Part shown: positions 25,401 to 36,717 of the stretch, piece by piece
Layout: each line of letters starts with the position of its first letter
Numbering within the stretch: position 1 is the stretch's first letter
From: Psilocybe azurescens
Lineage: Eukaryota; Basidiomycota; Agaricomycetes; Agaricales; Agrocybaceae
Reading direction: 5' to 3'
Length of the DNA: 64,000 nt
NCBI GenBank assembly: GCA_023853785.1
Contig: JAJIRX010000489.1
Coordinates: forward strand, 62,001-126,000
Translations under genes and position numbers: made by a program
Notes under the pieces: model-generated
What the model was told of the DNA's origin: nothing
Seen by the model: only the letters and a program-made list of their open reading frames with translations
The model's database searches: none

Positions 25401-26075
25401 CGTCGTCGTCGTCGCATAATCGCACAACCGGATGCCGGCCCTGGAGAACGGACACGGCACGCCCGTCGCGCGGCCCAGGTACCACACGGCGGTGCCCTTC
25501 CTGAAGTTGGTGAGCCTGTCCGGGAGCGGGTGGGAGTCGCCGCCGGCGCGCGAGTACAGCGCGGGGACGAGGTCGTCGTCCGCGGGGGTGCCGGAGAGGG
25601 TGTGGCTGAGGAGCAGCGGGGCGTCGTCCTCCTTGTCGCAGCGCGCCTTGTGTGCGCGGATGTACGTGGTCACGGCCTGCGCCCCAGCTGAGAGACTGCG
25701 GATTGAGTTTCAAAGTTAGCATAATGAGTCATCAATGAAATGAAGGGACAGGGCACACTTTTGGCATTGAAGCCCGAAGGCCTTGGCTCGCTCTGCGATG
25801 TCTTTTATTGTCATAGCGCGGTTATCCTTGAAAGGGAAAGATTAGGGATATGATACAAGGAGACTGATAAGAAAGAATACGCACGACGGAGACAAAAGCA
25901 CGCGCGATGGGGATGAAGACCTTGCTGGTTGCATCCTCGGGGTGGAGAACGATGCCGGGAGGCGGAAAAGGGGGAGGTGGTTGGTTATGGTCGGATTATT
26001 AATGGAGTCATGCTTAATAGTGAGGTTGTGGCGAATACGAGTTGAATATTGGTGTTGTGGAAGGGACGGGTCCAT
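22447..26075 (-). CDS. Gds1-type winged-helix / APSES(KilA-N)-like transcriptional regulator, three apparent 1-base deletions
   Basis: Exons complement(22447..23598,23726..25695,25759..25826,25885..26075), about 1127 aa after allowing three missing bases (25966-25974, about 23521, 23039-23043). After a short basic N-terminus, residues about 40-140 match the fungal Gds1 winged helix (GIVLHPEDATSKVFIPIARAF, LSAGAQAVTTYIRAHKARC, HTLSGTPADDDLVPALYSR). A long acidic, Ser/Pro-rich middle (EEDEEEEEEEDSDEEED) looks like an activation or regulatory region. At about residues 745-850 lies an APSES/KilA-N-like segment (YTGVLWRRF, IPNAIVITKGSPKVCGTWVPL, AQAYVKEH), the DNA-binding fold of fungal cell-cycle and development regulators. 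The C-terminus is Ala/Pro-rich and ends with basic KR-rich residues, a possible nuclear signal. DNA binding is family knowledge; targets are unknown. Gene is GC-rich. Confidence 0.72.
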
Positions 26076-26376
26076 GGATCGACCAGCGAGGGAAGGGCAA
26101 GGGGGCAAGTATGAAAGAGAAAGAAAGAAGCAGCACGGAAAAAGTTGGCAATTGCCTGCATGATCATGTTAAATCTCAATTTACCCACCCAAAATGACAC
26201 CCCCTGCAGACCCCAGATCTCGTCTTTTGGGGTCCTCCGCAGATGGCCGGCAACCATCCATTACACACTTGCATTTCAAATCCCAAAATAGTATAAACAA
26301 TAAAACTAACTATACAAGCACATAAAAAACACAGGAAAGATAACTATCACATAACTATTATACATCATCGTCTAAA

Positions 26377-27656
26377 TCAAGCAGCCACCTGCGACAATCC
26401 ACAGTTAACGATCATAACTCCACAATGCAGCCACTCAGCACAAACCTTTTTGGCTTTCGACGCGGGCTTTGATGCCGGCTTTGACGCTGGCTTTGATCGG
26501 GGCTTCGCAGTAGCAGCAGCCTATTCATATCATCATATCAAAGAAAAAGTCCCACCATCAGCCTTCCCTCCACAAACAAACAAACAAACCAAAGGATGAC
26601 ATACCTTCTTTGTCGTTGTCGTCTTGGGTCCAGGCGCACCAGCAGCCGCCTTCTTCGTGGGCGTTTTCTTGGTCGCCGCGCTCTTTGCCTTGGCAGCAGC
26701 CGTCGTTCCCGTCACAGCCTATCGTCACAAACCCCGTTTAGCCATCAAAGATAATCTCAGCAAGATAACGCACCTTTTAGCTGTGCTCCTCTTGGATGAC
26801 GCTGCCGTCTTCTTTGCGCTCGCAGCAGCGGCAGGCGCTTTGACCTTGCCCGCCAACACCTTCTTGGGCGCCGCGCTTGTCTTCTTTGTAGGTGCAGCAG
26901 CGGTCTTTGCAGCAGGCTTCTTAGTGGTGGCAGCCTTAGTGGTGGCGGCGGCGGCGGTCTTCGAGGGGGCTTGGAGTTCTAGACAGGTCCAGTTAGCATG
27001 CATCCAATCCAATCCGCATGCCGAACACCGAGTGAATAAGCACCCACCTCTTTGGATGCGGATGGTTTGGTCTTAGGGGCGAGCTTGACCTTGCCCGAAG
27101 GACCTTTGGGGAGGAGGAACAGCCCTGCCTCGGCTCCGCTTGTAATAGCGCGGTTCAACTGGGACAGGTTCACGCCCGTAACCTCAATCTTGTATTTGTC
27201 CTCGGCGTACTAGAAAGCATATTAGAAAAAATGACCATGAGCCTGGAGAAAAATACACACCTTCTTAATAGTCATCCTTGAAACACCCTGACGGACATCA
27301 TCCTTATTCTCAACAATACACTCCTACAATCCGATCCTAGTAAGCACCATGCAACCCAATCCCAAAGAAACAAAACACACCTTGATAATGTCCTTCCAAG
27401 TCGGTCTGCCAGCAGCATCCTTTTCCTTCGTTTCTTTCTTCTCCTTCGTCGCGGTCGCCTTCGCGCTCTTTTCGGCCTTGGCCTTGGGCTTCGCAGCAGC
27501 GGCCTTGGCCTTGGCAGCAGCACCAGGCTTCTTCACAGTAGCAGCCTTCTTAGTCGACGCAGGCTTCGACTTGGAGGCAGAGGCAGGGGCAGCAGCGGGG
27601 GCAGCATCAGCAGCGACATCGACAGCAGGAGCGGGAGAGGAAATAGGATCAGACAT
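26377..27656 (-). CDS. Linker histone H1, first copy, one apparent 1-base deletion
   Basis: Exons complement(26377..26388,26446..26520,26605..26718,26774..26978,27044..27209,27261..27323,27381..27656), about 303 aa. An Ala/Lys/Pro-rich N-tail leads into the winged-helix H15 globular domain (RPTWKDIIK, ECIVENKDDVRQGVSRMTIKKY, VNLSQLNRAITSGAEAGLFLLPKGPSGKVKL), followed by a long Lys/Ala-rich C-tail. H1 binds linker DNA at the nucleosome dyad and compacts chromatin. The first two introns sit at the same sites and phase as in the H1 gene at 30768..32147, so the two are paralogues. One base is missing in a T run at 26775-26778 at an exon edge. The last coding exon has only 12 nt (Val-Ala-Ala-stop). 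A TATA-like box lies at 27747. Confidence 0.9.
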
Positions 27657-28156
27657 CTCGATAAGTCGTATGGATAAAGGTAAGGGAAAAAAGTAAAGGG
27701 TAGTACGCGCTTATCTGTTGGGGCGAAAAAACGACCCGTTCAATCGTATTTATACACCGCAGGACCACACTCTGTCCCGTCTATTGTCGCGTCCGTCCAA
27801 TCACCATGTGATGTTAAAGTGGCTGTGCTGACTTTTACTCTTTGTTGATTGCTCCCATAGATGGCAACTATAACTCAAAAGACGCGTCGCGTAAACCACG
27901 TGCTCTCGTGCTTCTCCGAGACATCCAAGTATTGACAATGACGATGATCTGTTTCCGAGGATCGAATGGTTCTTGTTTAGCCTCTAACTCAATTTCTTCA
28001 GACTGCGCATTACATCATTATTGTCAAACATACTCATTTCAGACAGAGGTACATTATCATTGTTCTCCAAGTATCCATCTCATATTCTCGAGAAATCTAT
28101 CATGTAAGTATCTGGGTAAGAAAGTCGCCTTTTCCATTCCCCGAGCACACCACCCT
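27657..28156. other. Intergenic region: H1 promoter and ligase-like gene 3' flank
   Basis: 500 nt with the H1 promoter elements on its left side and the 3' end of the leftward ligase-like gene on its right. No further gene seen. Confidence 0.6.
27747..27754 (-). promoter_or_regulatory. TATA-like box of the first H1 gene
   Basis: TATAAATA on the minus strand, 91 nt upstream of the H1 start at 27656; a CCAAT motif (on the + strand) lies about 45 nt further upstream near 27797-27801. Typical elements of strongly expressed histone genes, but inferred from position only. Confidence 0.45.
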
Positions 28157-30203
28157 CTAACAAACCCTAAATGCGCCATTCGAATGCACCCTCGCCCGAA
28201 CCTCCGTATCCACCCAATTCTCCCCGCGACTCGCATCCTCCCCGCCCCACGCACCCTGCGCAAACGCCTCCAACTCAATAGCTGTGCCCACAGGCGGACC
28301 CCGCACCGACAGGTACCCTACAGGATCCCCGCCGCTCTCCACGACCTCGTCGTCCACATGCATCAGCTTCACTTCAACGTTCACGCCCGGCGGGCCCGTG
28401 TGCGCTTTGTCCCCTACCGTGTTTCCGGTGCCGGTGAGAGTGTCGGCTTTCTTTTGTCCTTGCTGGTGAGGGGCGACGCGGACAGCGGGATGTCCTGCAG
28501 ATCGAGGGGATGCGACGCGAGCACAGGCGCAGCGACCAGCGGGTGCGTCGTCGCGTTCACAAACGCCACGCTCAGCGCAATTCTCGCAGGCGTCATAATC
28601 TCCTCATCAAGGGTCCCTTCAAACGCAACTTCAGCACCAAACAACAACAAGAAAAAGCAAAAACAAAGCCCACCTCCGCTAACAACAACCTCCCTCAACG
28701 TCCCGCTGCCCCCTGCTCGCCCAACGCCTTCAGCCTCGCCGCATCAAACACCAAGCGGTCCCACAGACTCTGGTTCGTCACATACCCATTCGTGATGCCC
28801 ACCATCTTGTGCCGCCACCCCAGCGTGAACAGCCCCCAGGACGACGAGCGCGCGGAGGAGAGGACGGACTGCACGAGCGAGGTCACATGCGCGGGCTTGA
28901 CGAACAGCACCGTCGGCGACGGGATCGGGTACTTGCGCGTCGCGAGCGCGGTGGCGTCTTCCGGTTTGGCTGCGCCTAGCGAGCGACGTGAGCTATATAC
29001 ATGTGCACTTATGTAACGGAGAGTACGCACTTTCGTCTTTAAGGTACAGCTCGGAGCCTGCGACGCTCGCAAAGCTCGTTCCCTCGTAAATAGCGGTGTA
29101 CGCGACAGCCCTGCCATACGGGGTGCTCAGTGCGTGTGCAGAAGCGACGGTGTCGAGCGACGAGAGCGCGGCGTTGGCCTGCGGGAAGAGCGCGCGGACG
29201 GCAGCGACACCCGCCGTCAGATTCTCATGGGTCAGCTGTGCGCCGTGGATCTCGCCAGACGGCGTGCGGTAGAAAGACACTGTAAATATATCGCTCGGTT
29301 CTATGGATGAGTAAGTAAATTTTGGTTAGTCAAGCAAAGGAGCGGATACGGGTACGGGTACGGACTTGGGAGTGGGCTGAGGATTTTCTCGACTTTGAAG
29401 CCCTGCCTTTCGAGCTCTGCAAAATTGTAAACCTTGATGTTGCTCGCGACGCTGGCCATCGCCTGTGGTGTGGGCTCCCCACCACGACAATAACATGCTC
29501 GGTCGTCTTCCTTTCTGCGCTCTCGTATATGAGCTCGAGCAGCTGGGGCAGGAGGAACGCGTGGGTGACGATGACCGTGGGGTGTGCTTCTCCAGGACCG
29601 GGGCGAGGAGGGACGCGGATGAGAGGGTGAGCGAGGTGATGGAGTGCGCGGCGAGTGCGAGGTCGGCGACGATGAACTCGAGCGAGTCGTTCAGCAAGAG
29701 AAGGACGGATGCATTTTGGGCCTGGAGGCGGCTGCCGACGGAGCGCAGGAGCCCGGTGGCGAATGCAGCTGCACGGTCTTGGAGGTGCGAGTTTGTGAGC
29801 TGTGGAAAAGAGTTGTTAGAGAATATTAGAGAGGAAGGGATGACGAATACAAACCTTGGTGGACCAGAGTGTGCGGGGAGCGTCTACCTCTGGACGAATC
29901 AAGTCTGCGAGGATGTGGACGTCCTTGGCCGGTGTAACTGGGAACTAGAGACAGTCAGAATGCAGAGCACATAAAGCAGAGAATAAAAAGACGAACTCTT
30001 CCCAAAAGGCCAGTAGCATAGTTCCTGTAGACAGCGCTTTCCGTGGGATTGCGGGCTCTGCCCACGTCACTCTGTCTGCCGAGGAGGATGGGGTGGACGA
30101 GGGGCTGGGGCTTGTATATGTTGTTCAGGAGAAAGACGGTGGCGGATATGACAGCGAGGAGGATGGTGAGGTCGTCTGTGTGCAGATAGTCGGCGAGGGC
30201 CAT
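28157..30203 (-). CDS. Membrane-anchored AMP-binding / acyl-CoA-ligase-like protein, four apparent 1-base deletions
   Basis: Exons complement(28157..28616,28674..28975,29031..29300,29366..29799,29855..29944,29997..30203), about 588 aa with four missing bases allowed (29579-29582, 29477-29480, about 28696-28700, 28448-28450). Residues about 12-31 form one hydrophobic helix (LTILLAVISATVFLLNNIY), probably a membrane anchor. The rest follows the layout of long-chain acyl-CoA ligases: RAAAFATGLL, then SVLLLLNDSLEFIVADLAL, then IFTVSFYRTPSGEIHGAQLTHENL at the place of the ATP-binding loop. In an active ligase this loop is Ser/Thr/Gly-rich (TSGSTGxPKG); here it is not, so activity is doubtful. The later YRTGD-type ATP motif is not recognised either. 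It is divergent from the second H1, with a 564-nt shared upstream region. Confidence 0.65.
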
Positions 30204-30767
30204 GGTCGCTCCAGTTCAAGAGAGCAAGAGTTACTCCAGTCCGGATTAGGAAACCCACCCAGTTTTGATCGGGAAACGCCAGGACTCTCTTTCTCTCCGA
30301 CCAACACTTGCATACAACTCAGTTGGTGATCTTTGGACTCCCTTGCTGGGTACTGCTGCACTATCTGCTACTAGTCCTCTCCTCGTTTCTCATCTACTGT
30401 CTTTCCTTGCATCTCTGCCCTGTTCTTGACACTCTCCAAACTCATCCAAAGCCCCTCCAGACGCGTCTCAGAAAGGTACCAGCTTCATGGAGCTCTCAAC
30501 GCACACCGCAGACTGCCTGGCTACACTGGCCTCCTCTCCCACCCTGCCCCCGCCCCCAACAGGCTCCTAACAAAGACTCGTATTGCGCGTCCGTGCGCTC
30601 TCTGCACGTGATGCTCAATGAACGAATGAATTGGGGTTCTGAAACGACCTTGCCCTCCTTGTCTCCCCCTCTCCCTTCTCCGCTACTACTACTACTACTT
30701 GCACTCTCTGTGTATACTCTGCCTCTGCCCCTGCCTCTGTTCACTTGCTATTGCACTTGCTGTTCCG
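30204..30767. other. Divergent promoter region, ligase-like gene / second H1
   Basis: 564 nt between two divergent start codons. The part next to H1 (30650-30760) is a long pyrimidine-rich leader. No TATA box of good quality was found, and no gene. Confidence 0.55.
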
Positions 30768-32147
30768 ATGCCTACTGCTGCTGTTAAGAAATCTACTGCA
30801 AAGGCGAAGAGCCATGCATCCACCGCCAAGGGGAGTGCCACACATCCGAGCTGGGTCGACATGATCAAGGTCTGCCACTCCTCCTCCTCCCTCTTATCCT
30901 CCTCTCATCCTCATCTAGGAATGCATCACCGCATACCCCGAGGACGCCCGCGTCGGCGTCTCTCGCCCCATGATCAAGAAGGTAAGTTTGCAGCCGCCCG
31001 TGGCCGTATCTGCCACTTCCGCTCACAATATACCCCCGCAGTACGTCGAGGAAAAGTACAAACTCGAGTTCTCCAACACACATGCGAGCCAGCTCAGCCG
31101 CGCCATCTTGCACGGCACCGATAAGGGCATCTTCGTCCTCCCCAAAGGCACGTCCTCCATCACACTCACTCAGCTTACCTCGTGCCTCTGTCGCCACCCC
31201 ATGCACACTGTCTTCCTTCTGCCCATCTAATCCCACTATCCTACAGGCCCCTCTGGGAAGATCAAGCTCGGGCCCAACGCCCCGCGCAAGAGCTCCGCTG
31301 CTAAAGAGGTCAGCTAGCCCACCCCTGTCATCGTCACAACCTAACCTCATCGATATCGCTTTGACTTATTTATAGAACGCAAAGCCCGTCTCCGCTAAGA
31401 AAGCTGCCTCCACAACCACCGCCAAAGCCACTAATGCCAAAGCCAGTTCTGCTGCTGCGAACAAGCCCAGGGCCGCCGCTACTGCGGGTGCGAAGGCCAG
31501 AGCCGAGTCGACCAAGAAGGCCGCGGCCGCCGCCAAGCCCAAGCCCAAGGCCGCTGCTAGCGACGCTGCGAAGCCCAAGCCCAAGGCTGCTACGATCAAG
31601 AAACCAGCTGCCGCCGCCGCTGCGAAGAAAGACGGCGGTGCAAAGGCGAAGAAGGCGCCTGGTGCGACCAAGAAGGTGGCGTCTGCGAAGGCTGCTGCTA
31701 CTGGGGCAGGCGCGAAGAAGGCGAGCTCTGCGGCGAAGAAGGGGGCTGTTAAGATGGTGTGTGTTTGTTCATTTTGTGTCGTCCTTGTCGTTGCTGGTTC
31801 TCTTTTTGTTTGCGACTTTTCATTTTTCTCCCCTACACTTACCTTTCTCGATCCTCGCTGATGTCATGTCATGTCACCTCATGCAGTCCGTGACCGGCGA
31901 CGCCAAAAAGCCATCCTCCAGAAGATTGAAGGCCGCCTCTGCAGGGGCCAAGGCTAAACCGGCATCATCCAAGGCAAAACCCCCGTCGTCGTCCAAAGCA
32001 AAGGCGAAGCCAGCTGCGAAACCAGCGTCTGCGTCCAAGGCTGCCGCTGCGAAACCGGCGTCCAAGGCGAAAGCCGCCGCTGCTGCCGCCACCATCAGCA
32101 CTGCTGAGGCTGCTCCTGCTGCGAAACCGGCTTCCAAGGAGGCTTGA
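30768..32147 (+). CDS. Linker histone H1, second copy
   Basis: Exons 30768..30869,30919..30981,31042..31147,31247..31308,31376..31756,31887..32147; 324 aa, frame intact throughout. It starts MPTAAVKKS, with a short N-tail and then the H15 winged helix (HPSWVDMIK, ECITAYPEDARVGVSRPMIKKY, ASQLSRAILHGTDKGIFVLPKGPSGKIKL). A Lys/Ala/Pro-rich tail of about 220 residues follows, in which Ala-Ala-Lys and Lys-Pro-Lys repeats are common. The intron between the codons for Lys and Gly of LPKG starts with GC rather than GT (31148..31246) and is absent from the first H1 gene. The family role is linker-DNA binding. Whether the two copies differ in timing, such as vegetative versus fruiting or spore, is not visible. 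Confidence 0.92.
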
Positions 32148-32745
32148 GATGCTGGCAGGCAGCTGAGTGTCCCTCGCCTTTTCGAGTTCTTTTTCGATGT
32201 TGTTGTTTTTATCCCCCAAGGGGGGTTTTTCTTTGCGTAAGTATGTGATGTGAAATGGAAATGAATATCTAGTAGGTTGGTCCTGGGATAGGACTGATGG
32301 GATGGTATATCCCTTGTATTTGTATTTCGTGTTTCGTGTTTCCGTGTTGTGTGTTTCGTATTTCGTATTTCGTGTAGTGCAGTGCATTCGTCGGTAAAAA
32401 TAAAGTAAAGTAAAGTATGTATGTATATACTCTATGTATGTATGATCTCGTCGTGGTTCGTGCTCGTGCTTTATATATACGATTGGCACGTTACTGTTAC
32501 TCCGTCGTTGGAATTCGGATTTGTGCTTTGTCGTATAGTCGAACTTATTGCGGTAAGTCAGTATCGTCGACGTCATTGCTGTACGCACGTAAATGATCTT
32601 TGAATTTGAGGCACATGCATCTAATCTTGATTCTTAATTCTTGACTTGTCACTTTACTGGCTTGCCGTTTTACTTACTACTTACGATCAACCACCTCAAC
32701 ATCGAAACAGAACTGGCTACACACATATGATCGCCTACCGTCAAC
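32148..32745. other. H1 3' flank and Tel2 promoter
   Basis: 600 nt between two rightward genes. About 32320-32376 is low-complexity sequence built from TTTCGTGTT/TTTCGTATT units, probably in the H1 3' flank. No gene. Confidence 0.55.
32320..32376 (+). repeat. Degenerate TTTCGTRTT minisatellite
   Basis: Six to seven imperfect copies of a 7-9 bp unit (TTTCGTGTT, TTTCGTATT) in the 3' flank of the second H1 gene. Too short and diverged to be more than local slippage. Confidence 0.5.
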
Positions 32746-35700
32746 ATGTCCTTCGCAGCTTCTACTAGTACCAAACTCCAAGAGAAAGCCCAGGAGAAAG
32801 AGAAAGACGCGCGCAAGCAGATCCAAGACCTCATCGAGCAGCTGCGCGGGGACGCCAGTCAAGGACAAGAGCATCCTCGCATCGAGGACGTCGCGACGCT
32901 GCTCTCCGTCCTTGCGCCCCCCTTGGATGGCATTGGGCTGTTGCCGCCGAGGTTTAGGGTGTATTTAGGTGGTGCAGGTGCAGGTGCAGGTGCAGGTGCG
33001 AGTGCGAGGACGTGGACGCACTTCATCCCGCAGATCCAGCGCGTGCTGCTCACCCACGTCGTGCCTACCTGGGGCGAGGAGCTCCTGCTTCTCGACCAGG
33101 GGGGCAAAGCAAATGTGAAAGAGAAAGGCAAGGAGAAGGAGAAAGAGAAAGAGGGCAGAGGCGGGCTCGCGCTGATCGACCAGTATTTCTGCCCGGACGG
33201 GTTCGTGAACAGCCCAGAGGCGGCGGGCGACGTCGCGCGCGCGGCATATGCGACGCTCGTCTCGGCGCCGTCTGCGCTCGAGGCTGGGGGATACGGAAGC
33301 AAGATGGGACATGGTCAGCGGTACGGGTATGGGGTGTCAATGCTCGCGCGGCTCGCGGTGGAGTATCCGATTGACAGGCTGTATAAATCCGTGTTTCTCA
33401 ATGGGAAGGGGGGCAGAGACGGTGTGCTGACGGGCGTCGGGTGGGAGGACTGTGTGAGGGATGTGTGCAAAGTGCCTGCGGTGGTCGCCAACGCGCTTGC
33501 TGCCAGAGGCGGCGGAGGCGGAACAAGAGGGGGAGGAGGAGAGGTGCCGGATGTATTGGAGAACGCGGCCTATTTCGATCGTATGAGCGTGCGCTGTGAA
33601 GAGCTCATTGTGTTTTTGTCTTCCTCAACATCGACATCGACTTCGGTAGAGCAAGGTGAGTACCTTCATAATATTATTCCATTCGTATTTATTAAATTTA
33701 CTTTCCCAGAATCACTAACGTATCTGCTAACCAAACTCGTGAACCTCGGTGTATTCCCTCCTCGTCCGCCTGTCGCACGTTCCCAGCCTTCGTTCTTCCA
33801 ATCGGCGCTGCCTGCCATACGTGTGCGTCTCTCCTCCACCTCTGCGTCCGCGCAGCAAAAGTACTCCGCGTTCTGGACGGCCCTGCTCCAAAACGTCGCG
33901 TCGAGCTCGAGTATAACGCTCCAATCCATACTCGCGTCTCTCTTTGCAAGTCTACATGTCGCTGTCCTCGCTTCTTCCTCTCCTTCCCAATCTTCCCCAT
34001 CCACCCACATACCCGCACTCTCCGAGGACACTACCACCCGCGCACGCGTCACGCGCGAAGCTGCGCTGCTCCGTGCCCTCGTAGGAGCCCTCTCGCCCGA
34101 TAATGCCCCTGCGCTCTGGCAGATCGCTACAAGCCTCGTCCTCAGCAGGGACTGGCCCCTGACCGAGCTGCACGCCCGCGTGTTCGTAGCGTGGATCTCT
34201 GGCGGCGCTTCCTTCCTTCCTTCAGGAGTCAGATCTCAGTCTGGCGTTCGTGCACAGGTCGTCGATCTGAAAGGCACGTCCCCCCCTCCCCCCCTGCCCA
34301 TCTCTCTCTCTCTCTCTCTTGTTTAGTCGCATCATATAGCAGCTTACACTTTCATTTTTTCCTCCTGGTTTTGCTTTTTTGGACAGTGTAGTTCTGGACG
34401 CGTTTTTGGGCACCGTGTTGGATGTCTGGGCGTCCCCTGAGCATATCAAGCACTCGCTTTTATCTCGCCATCGATGTGCGCCTCGTCTCGTCTCGTCTCA
34501 TCTCTCGTTGCTTTTTACCATACTAATAAGTATCCATTCATGATTATTCGCTTTCTAGACATGACCTCCCTCCTCCTGCTCACCATATCCTACTTCCCTC
34601 CACTTCCACTTCCTCGCCACCGCCAGCGATCCAAAACCTCGTGTCTTCGCCCGCATTCATAGGCGCCATTGGCACGTACATCTCGCATCTCGACCCGGCT
34701 GTGCGGAGGTGCGGCATGCTCGCGGCCGAGGTCGTCGCGCATCTGTGTGGGCGGAAGCTGGACTTCGGCGGGTGGGATGGGCAGAGCGAGAGCGAGGGCC
34801 TGGGCTGGTGCAGGGTGATGAGGTCACTGCTGGGTGCTAAGGACGTCGATGTCGATGTCGATGTCGACGCGGATGACGAACATCGCGCTGCCGGTACAGA
34901 CGCCAACGAAGACGAGGAGATGGAGGACATATCCGCCCCAGGTGCCGCTGCATCCACGCCGGCACCCATCACACCCGCAACCCCTCCCGCCCGCGCGACA
35001 TTCCTGCCTAAATCCAGCACGGGGTACGACTCGGACGACTCGCTCACGGGGTACGCCTCCCCGCCCTCCGCCGCCTCCTCGCGCGCCTCCTCGCCCACGC
35101 CCTCGGAGCTCGCGGAGATCGAGAAGGACCCCACGCTGAACGTGGGCGTGAAGAAAGTGCCCAGGCCCGTGTATCTTGCGCAGCTGGGCGAGCTGCTGCT
35201 GGTGGCAGGCGGGGGAGGAGGAGGGAGCAAGCCGGGCCCGAACGATGCGCACGATGCAGATCGCGTGCAGATGGCGCTGGACTGTGCGGAGGGACTTATT
35301 AGGAGGAAGATGGGGTATGGGACTGAACTTGGTTAGCTTTCTTCTCTATTTTTTCTTTTCAGTCCTTGGTGTGGGATTAATGGTTATTGTTGCTGTCACA
35401 GATGAAAACGCGGTCAATTTGGTTCATGCTTTCCTCTCACTGCAGGACAACTTTGACCTGGACGGTTTCTCCGAAAAGAGGCAAGCAGCCCTGACCGCCC
35501 TCGTCGCATGCGCGCCGACAAAAGCCACTCCGTATGTCCCTCACAACTGCATCCCAGAAAATACCATTCATAATTTTTGTTGGCGCTTGTCTAGGGCACT
35601 GATACAAGAGTTCTTCAAAAACCAGTATTCAACAGACCAGCGCTTCGTCGCGCTCAACGCGCTGGCCATGGGCGCGCGCGAGCTCGCGGATTTGCCGGTC

Positions 35701-36717
35701 CCGCCTACACCATTTACAAGCAACCCAGGCCGCACCGCGTTCCCGAGCAAGATGCTGCCCGGCCCTCTGCACCGCAAGTACATTTCCGCTGGCGATGTGG
35801 GCGCTGGAGGAACGGAGGTCAGGGGCATCGCGGATCGCAACCTCCTCCCGCGGATGGTCGAGCAGCTGGCGACGGATGCGCTGGACGAGCACCGCGAGGA
35901 GGCGGGCAGAACGGCGGGCTCGCCCGCACTCATCCGCGAGCGGCGTCTGCGCGTGCAGAAGCCCCAGCTCGTGTCCGAAATCCCGTCCTCATCATCTGCA
36001 CCACTCAACCCCTTTTCCCGCTCCGATTTCCAACCCGGGACACCAAAATCCAAGGCCAGATCAAAATTCATAGACATCGCAGCCGAGCACTTCATCCTCC
36101 CTTTCATCTCGTCCTTCTGGGCGTTCCTGCGCGACACGCAGGCGCTCGAGCAGCGCACCGCGCACCTCTCGGGCCGCGCGCGGTACCGCGGGGCGGGGAC
36201 GGGGCTCATCCTCAACCCGCTCGTGCTCACACAGTTTGTGCGCACGCTCGCGGTGCTGGTGCACGCCGCGCGGAATGCGCGGGAGTGGATGGCGCTCGTC
36301 GCGCCCGAGGCACTCGAGGTGGCCGTCACACTCGGAACGCGGCCGGTGTCGAGCATGGACGAGGACGGCGTGGATGATGGTGATGATGATGAGGCGCAGA
36401 GCGGCGGTGGTAAAGGAGGACCAGCGGGCGCGAACAAGGAAGCGTCCTTGCTCACGGCGACATTAGAGCTTGCGCTCGTCGTGCTGGACGGCGCACTCGA
36501 ACTGGACGGAGGGCGCGTGCTGGGGCTCGAGCACACGGCGCTGATACTCGGCCTTGGCGAGTGGGCAGGGAAGGTGTTCTCTGGGCTGGAGCGCGGGCTC
36601 AGGGTGCAGGGCGGGGGCGGGGCGCACGAGGCCAGGCTCAGCAGGGCCGCTGCGGGCGTGTTGCTCAAGGTCAACGAGCTGACATCGAAATGGAGTAGGT
36701 CGATGATAGATTTGTAG
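32746..36717 (+). CDS. tel2: Telomere length regulation protein Tel2 (TELO2), TTT complex subunit, one apparent 1-base deletion
   Basis: Exons 32746..33655,33710..34277,34387..34475,34559..35331,35402..35531,35595..36717; about 1197 aa. One base is missing near 34610-34611. Tel2 with Tti1 and Tti2 is an Hsp90 co-chaperone that stabilises the PI3K-like kinases (Tor, ATM/Tel1, ATR/Mec1). The family signature is the C-terminal helical part: NFDLDGFSEKRQAALTALVA, YSTDQRFVALNALAMGARELA, then FPSKMLPGPLHRKYI and, after an insertion, FILPFISSFWAFLRD and LILNPLVLTQFVRTLAVLVHAA. The first half is weakly conserved helical repeat sequence interrupted by a Gly-Ala microsatellite (32969-33000) and a Lys/Glu-rich stretch. 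Position of the first ATG, 38 nt after TCAACCACCTCAAC-type sequence, is the only good start. The gene is GC-rich like its left neighbours. Confidence 0.85.
32969..33000 (+). repeat. In-frame GGTGCA hexanucleotide microsatellite in tel2
   Basis: About five tandem GGTGCA units inside the first tel2 exon, coding a Gly-Ala repeat. It keeps frame and probably forms a flexible loop; length may vary between strains. Confidence 0.7.

Noticed and set aside
24157..25419. Several long + strand frames rich in Ser, Arg and Pro
   Set aside because: Shadows of the GC-rich regulator gene on the other strand.
27842..28795. 317-codon open frame on the + strand
   Set aside because: Antisense to the ligase-like gene, whose exons on the other strand show splice sites and family motifs.
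34300..34321. CT dinucleotide run as a promoter or regulatory element
   Set aside because: It lies inside a tel2 intron and is explained as a polypyrimidine stretch.
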